A model generated the notes under the pieces. That model saw only the letters and a list, made by a program, of their open reading frames with translations, ran no database searches and was not told the DNA's origin. Position numbers and translations under genes: made by a program. 64,000 bases of DNA from Actinomycetes bacterium (GTDB taxonomy: Bacteria > Actinomycetota > Acidimicrobiia > IMCC26256 > PALSA-610), in assembly GCA_025360585.1 (NCBI GenBank), contig JANYBW010000053.1:1-64000 (forward strand). Reading direction: 5' to 3'. This document shows, piece by piece, positions 1-7,555 of this stretch. Numbering within the stretch: position 1 is the first letter of the stretch; each line of letters opens with the position of its first letter.

Positions 1-16
1 TCGCGAACAGCACTCC

Positions 17-1003
17 ATGCCACGCGCCGTAGCCGCTCTGGTGGGCGTCTTGCCGCCCGTCGCTGATGCTGGCTGGGAATCCGACGGTGCCGGCGGTTTC
101 GTTGTTGAGGTTGCGGGGCGGTCGGTAAGGCTTTGCTGGGCGCGTGAGGGCTGGCTGCGCGATGTGTTGCCTTTGTTGGTCGATGCGGCTCGTCGACCGG
201 ATGTGGTAGCGGCGCGGCGAATGTCAGCGGGAGCTCGCGAGGTGCTGGAGCGTGAGGGCATCGGATGGCTCGACGAGGAGGGCAATGCGGCGATCACGAC
301 CGATTCGCTCGTTGTGTCTCGTTTGGTTCCCGCGCTCCCGCGTCCCGAAGCCGCAACGCGTTGGACACCTTCGGTTGTTGCGGTGACTGAGGCGTTGATA
401 TGTGGCGTCGACGCGACGGTGTCAGCGATGAGCACCGCGACCGGGCTCTCAGCGGGGAGCTGCACCAACGCGCTTCGTGTTTTGAAGGACCTCGAATTGA
501 TATCTAGTAGTGCTGCGCGCGGTCGCGAATCCGCACGCCAGGTAACTGATATCGAGACCCTCATCGACGCTTACGCGGAAGTCGCCAAGGGGCTCGCTCC
601 AAAAGTTTCGGTCACCGTGGGTGTGGCTTGGCGAGACGCGCTGACCGGGCTGTGCGGCCTCGGCGATCGTTGGGATGAACAGGGCGTCGCATGGGCAGCT
701 ACTGGTGTTGCCGCGGGCGCTGCGATCGCTCCGCTGCTCACGAATTTTGAGACTGCGGTTGTGTACGTAAACGGTAAGACGGTGCCCGATCTGGAAAGGA
801 TCGCAAAACGTGCGGACCTGAAACCGATCAAGGGTGGCCGCTTGACTATGCGACCCTTCCCTACTGTCGCGACACGCGAACTCGCGACAATCGTTGATGG
901 TTTGCGGGTAGCGCCTTGGCCGCGGGTCTATGTCGATTTACGTGAGACCGGCGTGCGCGGTGAGGAAGCTGCCGAACATCTCAGGGAGGTATGTGTTGGT
1001 TGA
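17..1003 (+). CDS. AbiEi-like winged-helix antitoxin of a type IV TA pair
   Basis: A 328-residue protein preceding a nucleotidyltransferase-type toxin, the standard order of AbiE-like type IV toxin-antitoxin loci. A helix-turn-helix-like segment is visible around residues 115-165 (sampling TVSAMSTATGLSAGSCTNALRVL), followed by a longer C-terminal domain. Known family role: the antitoxin represses its own promoter and counteracts AbiEii. The reading frame is open upstream to the window edge (from base 2), so the true start may lie further left and the promoter is not visible. It overlaps the next gene by about 10 bp, which implies translational coupling. Function is inferred from weak sequence resemblance plus gene order. 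Confidence 0.6.
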   Translation: MPRAVAALVGVLPPVADAGWESDGAGGFVVEVAGRSVRLCWAREGWLRDVLPLLVDAARRPDVVAARRMSAGAREVLEREGIGWLDEEGNAAITTDSLVVSRLVPALPRPEAATRWTPSVVAVTEALICGVDATVSAMSTATGLSAGSCTNALRVLKDLELISSSAARGRESARQVTDIETLIDAYAEVAKGLAPKVSVTVGVAWRDALTGLCGLGDRWDEQGVAWAATGVAAGAAIAPLLTNFETAVVYVNGKTVPDLERIAKRADLKPIKGGRLTMRPFPTVATRELATIVDGLRVAPWPRVYVDLRETGVRGEEAAEHLREVCVG

Positions 1004-1835
1004 TGATGCGCCGCGGTCTCGATCGGCTCGCGCCGCCGCGGAATCTGCGCTGGTGTGCGTTGTTCATCACTATGGGACGAGACCCGAATTTGTGGTGCTT
1101 GGAGGATTGGTCCCAGATCTCCTTTGTGCCGACAGCGCGTTTCGTCACGCGGGGACAACCGATGTCGACGTGCAAGTCGATCTGGAAATCGCATGCGGCT
1201 CGACCAACACGAAACGACTCGAACTCGCGCTGCGAGCAGCTGCGTTTCATCCCGAGACGGATCTCGTGTGGCGTTGGGTCGCGGACTCGACGTTGAACAA
1301 GACGGTCGTGAAGTTCGAGTTGCTTGCCGATCTCGACGATCAACCCGCTCCCTCGACGATCACCTTCGATGAGTGCGACGATCTCGGTGCAGCGAACCTG
1401 CGCGGCACGGGATTTGCTGCGCGCGATATCGAGGTTCGGCGAATGAGCGCGGTCGTCGAAGGCATCGATCGGGAAGTGGAAATAAATGTTGCCGGTATCG
1501 CCGGGTTTCTTCTGGCGAAGACCGCGGCGGCATACTCGCGACGCAAACCGAAAGACTGGTACGACATCGCGTTCGTGCTGCTGCACAACGATGCGGGCGG
1601 CGTCGCCGAAGCCGCGAAGATTGTCCGAACGCGTTTTGGTGACCAACTCGTCGGGGCGATCCGCACCGCGCTCGATGACTTGAAAGCCAACTTTGCGGAA
1701 CCTTCATCGCAGGGCGCTGAGGCATATCAGCGACAGATGCTCGTTGATCATCCTGATCTCGACGCTCTGGTTCTTCTCGCCGACGCGGTGACCGCGGTCG
1801 ACCAATTTCATCGCGGCCTGCAACCCGACGCTTGA
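993..1835 (+). CDS. AbiEii-like nucleotidyltransferase toxin
   Basis: Nucleotidyltransferase-fold protein of about 280 residues. The N-terminal part shows the fold's signature: a GG-containing turn (VLGGLVPDLL) followed by the acidic TTDVDVQVDLE strand that supplies metal-binding aspartates. A C-terminal helix carries K-x2-DWYDI, typical of AbiEii/MenA-type toxins. I chose the GTG at 993 (TTG 996 is equally possible) because AGGGAGG lies at 983-989; a start at 930 would overlap the upstream gene by 74 bp and lacks a ribosome site. Family knowledge: these enzymes transfer nucleotides to a cellular target, for MenA the tRNA acceptor end. The substrate here is unknown. Confidence 0.65.
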   Translation: MLVDDAPRSRSARAAAESALVCVVHHYGTRPEFVVLGGLVPDLLCADSAFRHAGTTDVDVQVDLEIACGSTNTKRLELALRAAAFHPETDLVWRWVADSTLNKTVVKFELLADLDDQPAPSTITFDECDDLGAANLRGTGFAARDIEVRRMSAVVEGIDREVEINVAGIAGFLLAKTAAAYSRRKPKDWYDIAFVLLHNDAGGVAEAAKIVRTRFGDQLVGAIRTALDDLKANFAEPSSQGAEAYQRQMLVDHPDLDALVLLADAVTAVDQFHRGLQPDA

Positions 1836-1996
1836 CACAGATTTGCGTGCGAGACGCGATCGGCCGACGCAGCGCGGTCGAAGAAACGAAATTTTGGCCG
1901 CTGGCGCGCACTAGAAGTCGGCACCTTTTTCAACGTACGTGGGCGGCGGTCCAGCCGGATGTCCGGCGAGGTATCGATTGCCCTAACTGGCTGCTG

Positions 1997-2245
1997 TCAT
2001 TCCATTGGCTTGACTTGGTCTTCGATATAGGCGATCTCCTCAGCATCGAGGCCGTACTTGGCGTACAACTGGCGGTCGATCTCCGGGATGGACTTCGTCC
2101 ATTCGATTTCTGAATCCGCCGTGAAGTCCTGGAGCGGGACGTACTTCCACACCTTCGCCGGATTGTCCTGGGTGATTTTGAGGACGCCGAGAAGCGCTCG
2201 AGCGAACTTGGACTTTACATATTTCAGGCATGCATGGGCTTCGGT
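1997..2245 (-). pseudogene. C-terminal remnant of an Eco57I-type restriction-modification protein
   Basis: About 83 residues ending in a pattern I recognise from the extreme C terminus of large Eco57I-like adenine-methyltransferase/restriction proteins: a KFARALLGVLKITQ segment, then a PLQDFT block, a W-T-K-S-I-P-E-I-D segment, QLYAKYGLDAEEI, and a terminal K-P-M-E before the stop. The frame remains open upstream to 2575 but that part is not family-like and there is no catalytic NPPY region. The body of the gene is therefore gone, leaving roughly the last tenth. It lies between two TA pairs, which fits a decayed defence island. Confidence 0.6.
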
Positions 2246-2321
2246 GTGCGGGCGTGGGCGGATGGTGTGCATTGCGGTGCTGTCGAGGCTCCCGGGGTGC
2301 GGACCGGCGCCCAATACGATT

Positions 2322-2341
2322 CCACAATGATAATGTTGTGG
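2322..2341. promoter_or_regulatory. Palindrome at the start of the DUF6932-XRE operon
   Basis: Inverted repeat CCACAA (2322-2327) / TTGTGG (2336-2341) with an 8-nt spacer, directly abutting the GTG start at 2343. A TACGAT at 2314-2319 could be a -10 box. The arrangement would suit autorepression by the downstream XRE protein; this is inference. Confidence 0.35.
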
Positions 2342-2342
2342 T

Positions 2343-2786
2343 GTGCTTCCCTCGTTCGATCCAGACAGCGGCCGATTGCCGCCGGGAGAGCATGTCGCGT
2401 CGTGGGACGAGGTTGTCGAGCGGTTCGGCTGGAACGAAATCCGTCGCCGTCTCCTCGACGGTCTGGCGGAGGTAATCGAGTTGCTCGCCGAAGCTGGCTG
2501 CCAGAGGATCTGGCTGAATGGCAGCTTCGTCACTGGCAAGGACGAACCGGGTGACTTCGACGCCTGTTGGGACACCGGTGGCGTCGATCTCGATGCTCTG
2601 GACCCCGTGCTGTTGGATTTGTCGAACCACCGAGCGTCTCAGAAGGCTCGCTTCGGTGGTGAGTTGTTCCCGAACGTCGTGGAGTCCCAATCGGGACTGT
2701 CGTTCGCCGAGTTCTTTCAAAATGACCGCGATACCAGTCGCAAAGGCATCGTTGTCCTTCATCTCTCGAAAGGAGAACAGTCGTGA
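2343..2786 (+). CDS. DUF6932-like nucleotidyltransferase-fold protein, putative TA partner
   Basis: A 147-residue protein with the minimal nucleotidyltransferase signature: LNGSFVTGK followed by D-F-D-A (near residues 58-75), a pattern typical of DUF6932 proteins. The C-terminal half is predicted alpha/beta without further motifs. The GTG start follows a palindrome. Its last four bases overlap the ATGA start of the XRE-family gene, so the two are coupled. Small nucleotidyltransferases coupled to an HTH gene are commonly toxin-antitoxin or defence modules, and I infer that role. No substrate can be stated. Confidence 0.6.
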   Translation: MLPSFDPDSGRLPPGEHVASWDEVVERFGWNEIRRRLLDGLAEVIELLAEAGCQRIWLNGSFVTGKDEPGDFDACWDTGGVDLDALDPVLLDLSNHRASQKARFGGELFPNVVESQSGLSFAEFFQNDRDTSRKGIVVLHLSKGEQS

Positions 2787-3214
2787 TTACGAACGAGGTT
2801 CAATACCGGGCCACCACGGCCCATCTGGAACGTTTCGAAGTTGCGGCCGCCAATATCGAGTCCCGCCCCGGGAAGCGGACCAAGCTTGAAGGCCTTGAAC
2901 TCGACGCGCTGCGCGCGCAGGCCGATGACCTTCGCGCCGAACTGGCCGACTTCGATCAGTTGCGTGGCGGTGCGTTGTCGCGCTTCGATGCTGCATCGTT
3001 GGAGGAACTGTCGACGGTGCTCGTCAAGGCGCGCATCGCGCGCGGCTGGACCCAACGCCGGCTCGCTGAAGCACTCGGAATGGCGGAGCAGCAGATCCAA
3101 CGCTATGAAGCCAACGACTACCGCTCGACCAGCCTTGCCCGGCTGTGCGACATCGCGAATGCGCTTGGCGTGACCGTCGCCCAGCACGCAGAGCTGAAAC
3201 CGTCGGCAGCCTGA
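2783..3214 (+). CDS. XRE-family HTH regulator, putative antitoxin
   Basis: A 143-residue protein with a charged N-terminal helical region and a C-terminal XRE/Cro helix-turn-helix (about residues 75-135): the KARIARGWTQRRLAEALGM block and the recognition-helix region QQIQRYEANDY. It starts inside the stop of the upstream DUF6932 gene (ATGA), so it is translated with it. Likely DNA-binding autorepressor and/or antitoxin of that partner. Intact, with no frameshift. Confidence 0.7.
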   Translation: MITNEVQYRATTAHLERFEVAAANIESRPGKRTKLEGLELDALRAQADDLRAELADFDQLRGGALSRFDAASLEELSTVLVKARIARGWTQRRLAEALGMAEQQIQRYEANDYRSTSLARLCDIANALGVTVAQHAELKPSAA

Positions 3215-3312
3215 CCGCTGGCGTTCCGTGGATTACGGCGGCGATCGGGTCGGCGAAATCCATCGGTTAGTCACTGACGAAGCCGGTTGCACAACGTCGG
3301 TGCGACAGCTAT

Positions 3313-3352
3313 CATTATGAGTTGTTACTCATAATGAAGAAAGACTCATAAT
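3313..3352. promoter_or_regulatory. Operator-like inverted repeat upstream of the higBA remnant
   Basis: A perfect 10-bp inverted repeat, CATTATGAGT (3313-3322) and ACTCATAATG (3327-3336), with a 4-nt spacer. A third half-site ACTCATAAT follows at 3344-3352, 7 bp before the toxin start. It is markedly more AT-rich than the surroundings. Position and symmetry fit a binding site for the downstream HigA-type antitoxin. Confidence 0.6.
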
Positions 3353-3358
3353 CTGCCG

Positions 3359-3567
3359 ATGTGGGACGTGGATGTAACCGATGAGTTCGTTCAATGGTGG
3401 TTCGGTCTCACGGAGGAGCAGCGCGAAGTCGTGACTGACCGTGTGGGTGTGCTGACGGAACGTGGGCCTGATCTCGGTCGTCCGATTGGTATGAGTGGGC
3501 TGTCCCGCTTGCTGATGATCTGTTTGATGAGTATCTGCGGGAAATTGAAAGTGAAGGTTTGATCTGA
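3359..3567 (+). pseudogene. HigB/RelE-like toxin, internally deleted and frameshifted
   Basis: The N terminus matches HigB-like toxins (MWDVDVTDEFVQWWFGLTEE, then a GPDLGRP segment at about residues 36-42). After that the frame runs into unrelated sequence. In another frame, starting at TAT 3490, the expected C-terminal tail reappears (a PLADDLFDEYLREIESEG stretch) and ends at TGA 3565-3567, which overlaps the antitoxin ATG as in intact higBA operons. The middle, roughly 40-50 residues that normally carry the catalytic strands, is missing. This is a single internal deletion with frameshift; the product should be inactive. Confidence 0.7.
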
Positions 3568-3896
3568 TGGCACGAACAAAATTTTCTGAACTACGCGACG
3601 CAGTCGTCGCCACACCTGGAGCCACCGAACGTCTCGTTGCGTTACGGCGTGAAACGCTTGAAGAGATCGAGCTGTACGAGCTTCGTCATCGCGAAGCGAT
3701 CAGTCAGGTAGAACTCGCGGGACGGCTCGAGGTCACCCAAGGCGCGATTTCGAAGCTCGAGCATTCCGAAGATGTGCGTGTGTCGACGTTGCGGCAATAT
3801 CTCGAAGCGCTCGGTGCTCGGCTCGAACTCGTTGCTGTGTTCGACGACACCGATCGCCGTGTGCCGGTACAACTAGGCAAGGGCTCGGCGGCATAA
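3567..3896 (+). CDS. HigA-like XRE antitoxin
   Basis: A 109-residue XRE-family protein. The helix-turn-helix spans about residues 45-90 (REAISQVELAGRLEVTQGAI, then SKLEHSEDVRVSTLRQYLEA), with a short C-terminal strand region ELVAVFDDTDR typical of HigA partners of RelE-like toxins. It starts at ATG 3567, overlapping the remnant toxin's stop (TGATG). The gene is intact although its toxin is broken, so it persists as an orphan repressor. The palindrome at 3313-3336 is its probable operator. Confidence 0.75.
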   Translation: MARTKFSELRDAVVATPGATERLVALRRETLEEIELYELRHREAISQVELAGRLEVTQGAISKLEHSEDVRVSTLRQYLEALGARLELVAVFDDTDRRVPVQLGKGSAA

Positions 3897-3926
3897 CCAG
3901 CCATTGAGAAGCTGAACCAAATTGGT

Positions 3927-4160
3927 TCAAGCGGTCCATCGCTGACCGTTGACAATCGACGGTCGCCGTTCCGATTGGAGCTTGCGCCGCGATCGCGGTG
4001 CAAGTTGAAGGTCGATTGCAATGGCTAATGCGACGGGCGTCGACAAGGTTGGGTTGGGACGCTCTGATGAGAACAGTCGACGGTCGACTTCTGGTTTTAC
4101 TCCGACGCGGCGAGCGAGTTCTGCCTTTGTCATGTTGCGCGCAACTCGCCGTTCGTCGAG
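3927..4160 (-). pseudogene. XRE-family HTH remnant
   Basis: A 68-residue open frame (ATG at 4133). Its N-terminal half is clearly an antitoxin-type HTH: VARNMTKAELARRVG, then a PE-V-x-RRLF segment and SERPNPTLST. Family-like sequence begins before the ATG (about 4160, LDERRVARN), so the true N terminus is lost, and after about 3984 the frame degenerates into an Arg-rich tail. No toxin partner is seen nearby. A decayed single-HTH antitoxin is the best reading. Confidence 0.5.
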
Positions 4161-4397
4161 CGTTCGAATGACCGAATGCCGATGACTCCGACGGGATGAT
4201 CAGTGGCCTCGCTCGCGGGTGCTCGACCTGCATCGTGAAGTCTGCGCGTCCAGCAGAGCCAGCGTTGCCGACCAGCAGGCGTTGGCGAAGTGGATGGTCC
4301 GGTTCTGCTTCAACCTCAGCTTGTTGCGAGAACCGACACGGCGCCTCGTTGGTTGCGGGGTCGAACCCACGATGACGCTCGCCGTAGCCTCGTGCCT

Positions 4398-5303
4398 ATG
4401 ACGGACACGTTCGAAAAACGGCACATCCACATTCACGGACACGATGTGGGATTCCGAACCGCGGGTTCGGGGCCAGTTGTGTTGTTGGTACATGGGATGG
4501 CGGGCCGCAGCGATACCTGGCTTCCGGTGATGGCTGCGCTTGCTGAACACTGCACTGTTGTCGCGCCCGACTTGCTGGGCCACGGCGATTCTGCAAAACC
4601 CCGCGGCGATTATTCGCTTGGCGGATTCGCGAGCGGTTTGCGTGATCTTTTGGTCGCGCTTGGCCATGAACGTGCGACGGTTGTGGGTCATTCGCTTGGT
4701 GGCGGTGTGGTGATGCAATTCGCGTATCAGTTCCCTGAACGTTGCGAACGTATCGTGTTGGAGTCGAGCGGTGGGCTTGGCGATGAAGTGAATATGTTGC
4801 TGCGCTTGTTGACGTTGCCGGGCGCCGAATATGTATTGCCGGTGGCGTGTCATGACCGGGTCCATGATGCCGGAGTTGCGATCACCGGTTGGCTCGCGAA
4901 AATCGGTTTGCGAGTGAGCCCTCATCTGGAACAAATGTGGACGAGTTACGGTTCGCTCGCCGACGGCGAAACCCGTACCGCGTTTCTACAGACGTTGCGT
5001 TCGGTTGTAGATCGCGGCGGGCAACGAGTAAGTGCCTCAGATCGGCTCTATCTCACTTCGGGCGTACCGACACTCATTGTGTGGGGTGATCACGATCGCA
5101 TTATCCCGGTGGAGCAAGGCTTCGCCGCGAACGAAGCGATTGTGAATAGTCGCCTGGAGATCTTTGAGGGTGCTGGACACTATCCGCATTCACAAGACCC
5201 CGATCGTTTCGCTGCGGTACTCAACGAATTTGTCGCGTCAACCACGCCTGCGGTGGTCGATGCATCGGCGTGGCGCGAACGGTTCTTGGCGGCAGTGCAC
5301 TAA
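4398..5303 (+). CDS. Alpha/beta-hydrolase fold protein
   Basis: A 301-residue single-domain alpha/beta hydrolase. The oxyanion-hole region is LLVHGMAGRSDTW (about residues 30-42). The nucleophile elbow is VVGHSLGGG (Ser near residue 98), the acid is in VWGDHDRIIPV and the catalytic His in EGAGHYPHSQDPDRF near the C terminus, so the triad is complete. The start is ATG 4398, giving the expected N terminus; upstream codons in the same frame are not family-like. The substrate cannot be deduced; the family includes esterases, C-C hydrolases and haloperoxidases. It lies about 60 bp upstream of ppk2 in the same direction. Confidence 0.85.
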   Translation: MTDTFEKRHIHIHGHDVGFRTAGSGPVVLLVHGMAGRSDTWLPVMAALAEHCTVVAPDLLGHGDSAKPRGDYSLGGFASGLRDLLVALGHERATVVGHSLGGGVVMQFAYQFPERCERIVLESSGGLGDEVNMLLRLLTLPGAEYVLPVACHDRVHDAGVAITGWLAKIGLRVSPHLEQMWTSYGSLADGETRTAFLQTLRSVVDRGGQRVSASDRLYLTSGVPTLIVWGDHDRIIPVEQGFAANEAIVNSRLEIFEGAGHYPHSQDPDRFAAVLNEFVASTTPAVVDASAWRERFLAAVH

Positions 5304-5363
5304 ACCACCAGCGAATCCGCAAACGACGCCGGAGACGTTACGCTTTAAACCAACGGGAGGTTG

Positions 5364-6125
5364 ATGGTGAAACAGGAACGCTACGAACATGAGCTACGTG
5401 CGTTGCAAATCGAGCTTGGAGTGATGCAACAGGCGGTTCGCGATCTTGGCCGGCGCGTGGTGATTGTCTTCGAAGGGCGCGATGCGGCAGGCAAAGGTGG
5501 GACGATCCGTCGATTCACCGAGAACTTGAGCCCACGCGAACATCGTATTGTTGCGCTCGCAAAGCCAACGGAACTCGAGCGCGGGCAGTGGTATTTCCAA
5601 CGCTACCTCGAACAGTTTCCGAACGCGGGTGAGGTGGTGTTTTTTGATCGAAGTTGGTATAACCGCGCCGTCGTTGAACCGGTCATGGGGTTTTGCAAGC
5701 CGCGCGAATATCGGCAGTTTATGGCGACGGTCAATGAATTCGAAAACTTGTTGGCGGGCGACGGCGTCGAGTTCGTGAAGCTGTGGTTGGCGATTACGAA
5801 ATCTGAACAGAAACACCGATTCAAAGATCGTGAGAGCGATCCGTTGCGGGCCTGGAAAATCAGCCCGATTGACAAAAGTGCGCAGGTGAAGTGGGGTCAA
5901 TTTACCAAGCACGCCGAATCGATGATTCGCGCTACAAGTTCGCAACCAGTGCCGTGGACCATAATCCGCACCGATGACAAAGAGGTCGCACGGCTTGAGA
6001 GCATCAAGACGGTGCTGCACGCGATTCCGTATAACGACCGCCCGAAACTCACTTCAAAACTGCTGCGCCTCGATTCGGACGTCGTATTCCCGGTTGCGCC
6101 AGGCGCGGACCCGGGCGACATCTGA
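5364..6125 (+). CDS. ppk2: Polyphosphate kinase 2
   Basis: A cytoplasmic kinase of about 253 residues that moves phosphate between polyphosphate and nucleotides. The P-loop is GRDAAGKGGTI (about residues 38-48), the Walker B/lid region is VVFFDRSWYNRA, followed by the LWLAITKSEQ and SPIDKSAQVKW blocks characteristic of PPK2. Length is normal for the one-domain class. GGGAGG at 5355-5360 supports ATG 5364 or the next GTG at 5367. Direction of reaction (GDP or ADP phosphorylation) cannot be fixed from the sequence. Confidence 0.9.
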   Translation: MVKQERYEHELRALQIELGVMQQAVRDLGRRVVIVFEGRDAAGKGGTIRRFTENLSPREHRIVALAKPTELERGQWYFQRYLEQFPNAGEVVFFDRSWYNRAVVEPVMGFCKPREYRQFMATVNEFENLLAGDGVEFVKLWLAITKSEQKHRFKDRESDPLRAWKISPIDKSAQVKWGQFTKHAESMIRATSSQPVPWTIIRTDDKEVARLESIKTVLHAIPYNDRPKLTSKLLRLDSDVVFPVAPGADPGDI

Positions 6126-6143
6126 TCACTGCCGCCGTGGTGT

Positions 6144-6350
6144 TCATTGGAAGGTGGCCGATACCGACCCGAGGCCACTGAAGCGAGCCTCCACGTGATC
6201 GCCTGCGTTCAGAAACGGCGCCGAAGTACACGAACCCGGCATCACCAACTGGCCGGCAACAAGTGGGATATCGAATTCGGCCAAAGTATTCGCCAGCCAC
6301 GCGACCGCTTTCGCAGGATCACCCAATACAGCCGCACCATTTCCGGTGCT
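6144..6350 (-). pseudogene. C-terminal fragment of a 2-keto-4-pentenoate hydratase/FAH-family protein
   Basis: The reverse strand encodes about 70 residues matching the C terminus of MhpD/fumarylacetoacetate-hydrolase-fold hydratases: STGNGAAVLGDPAKAVAWLA, then LAEFDIPLVAGQLVMPGS and a GDHVEARFSGLGSV strand. Typical proteins are about 260 residues; the N-terminal three quarters are absent because the acyl-CoA dehydrogenase gene starts at 6409 on the other strand. The open frame extends to 6380 but has no start site or family-like sequence there. Its 5' part was probably lost by deletion. Confidence 0.65.
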
Positions 6351-6408
6351 GAGGTAGTACTGCACGTAAGCGAGTACCACAATGTCTACGATGTATGGAG
6401 TTGGTCTG

Positions 6409-7506
6409 ATGGATTTCTCGTGGAGTCGGGAACAAGTTGCTTTGCGCGTCCACGCTCGCGAAGTCGCGGCCAGTGCGGTAGAACGTTATGGCCGTCACAA
6501 CGACAGCTGGATTAACGGCTATTCCGAGGAATTCGCGCAAGAACTTGCTGCGCTGGGCTGGATCGGCATGACCTGGCCGAGCGAATTCGGTGGGGGAGGG
6601 CGCCCGGCTATCGATCGGCTCATCGTCGGCGAGGAACTCATCGCGGCCGGCGCCCCAATCGCGGCGATGTGGTTCGCGGATCGCCAGATCGGACCTTCAA
6701 TTATTGCGCACGGCACGAGTGATCAACAGGCTCGGCACCTCCCGGAAATTCTTGCCGGTAAAGCCGTGTGGTGCATCGGTATGAGCGAACCGGAGGCAGG
6801 GAGTGATCTTGCGTCCCTGCGAACCAGCGCGGTTCGAGATGGTGATGCGTTTGTCATCAACGGTCAGAAAATTTGGACGAGCTTCGGTGCCGTCGCCGAC
6901 TACTGCTATCTCATTTGTCGCACCCGTGCCGATGGTCCGCCCCATCAAGGAATCAGCGAAATCATCGTTCCAATGACCGCGCCGGGGATTGAAGTCCGGC
7001 CAATCAAAGATCTCACAACCAACACGCATTTCTGCGAAGTGTTCTTCACTGACGTGCGAGTACCCATCGAGAACCTGGTTGGCGCGGAGGGCGGCGCGTT
7101 CCGCCAGACGATGCGCCAACTCGAACACGAACGTGGCGGAATCGATCGGCTCGTCTCTAACCATGCGCTGTTCCGGATTGCGTGTGCACGCGCCGATACC
7201 GCCGACCCACGGACCCGAGCATCGATCGCCCAGCTTGAAATCAAATACCGGATTGGGCGCATCCTTGTGGCGCGCGAAGTCCTCGGACAAGCACCGGCTG
7301 GATTCAGCGCCGCAACTAAATGCGTCTGCACCGAACACGAACAAGACGTCGCGCGATTCGTCGCTGCGGTACTTGGCCCCGACGCGATGATCGCGGACCC
7401 CGTGAACCGCGGAATTTCCTACGCACCGGCGTACACGATCATGGGCGGCACGTCCAATGTCATGCGCAACATCATTGGCGAGCGTGTCCTTGGCCTTCCC
7501 CGATAG
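6409..7506 (+). CDS. Acyl-CoA dehydrogenase
   Basis: A 365-residue FAD enzyme of the acyl-CoA dehydrogenase superfamily with all three regions: N-terminal helical domain, the middle beta-domain (GMSEPEAGSDLASL and the FVINGQKIWTS block, about residues 120-160), and the C-terminal helical domain ending IMGGTSNVMRNIIGERVLGL. It catalyses alpha,beta-desaturation of an unknown acyl-CoA. The position that holds the catalytic Glu in MCAD-type enzymes is Gly here (MGGTS), as in many actinobacterial FadE proteins, so the base would come from elsewhere. Start ATG 6409 gives the canonical MDFSWS N terminus; the frame opens at 6382 but those codons look non-coding. Confidence 0.9.
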   Translation: MDFSWSREQVALRVHAREVAASAVERYGRHNDSWINGYSEEFAQELAALGWIGMTWPSEFGGGGRPAIDRLIVGEELIAAGAPIAAMWFADRQIGPSIIAHGTSDQQARHLPEILAGKAVWCIGMSEPEAGSDLASLRTSAVRDGDAFVINGQKIWTSFGAVADYCYLICRTRADGPPHQGISEIIVPMTAPGIEVRPIKDLTTNTHFCEVFFTDVRVPIENLVGAEGGAFRQTMRQLEHERGGIDRLVSNHALFRIACARADTADPRTRASIAQLEIKYRIGRILVAREVLGQAPAGFSAATKCVCTEHEQDVARFVAAVLGPDAMIADPVNRGISYAPAYTIMGGTSNVMRNIIGERVLGLPR

Positions 7507-7555
7507 GGAATCACATGAGTTTGTTGCAAGCAGCAAGGTTCTTGCTGCTCGGGTT

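Noticed and set aside
4330-4380. Possible tRNA T-arm (GGGGTCGAACCC)
   Set aside because: No matching acceptor, D or anticodon arms could be drawn around it.
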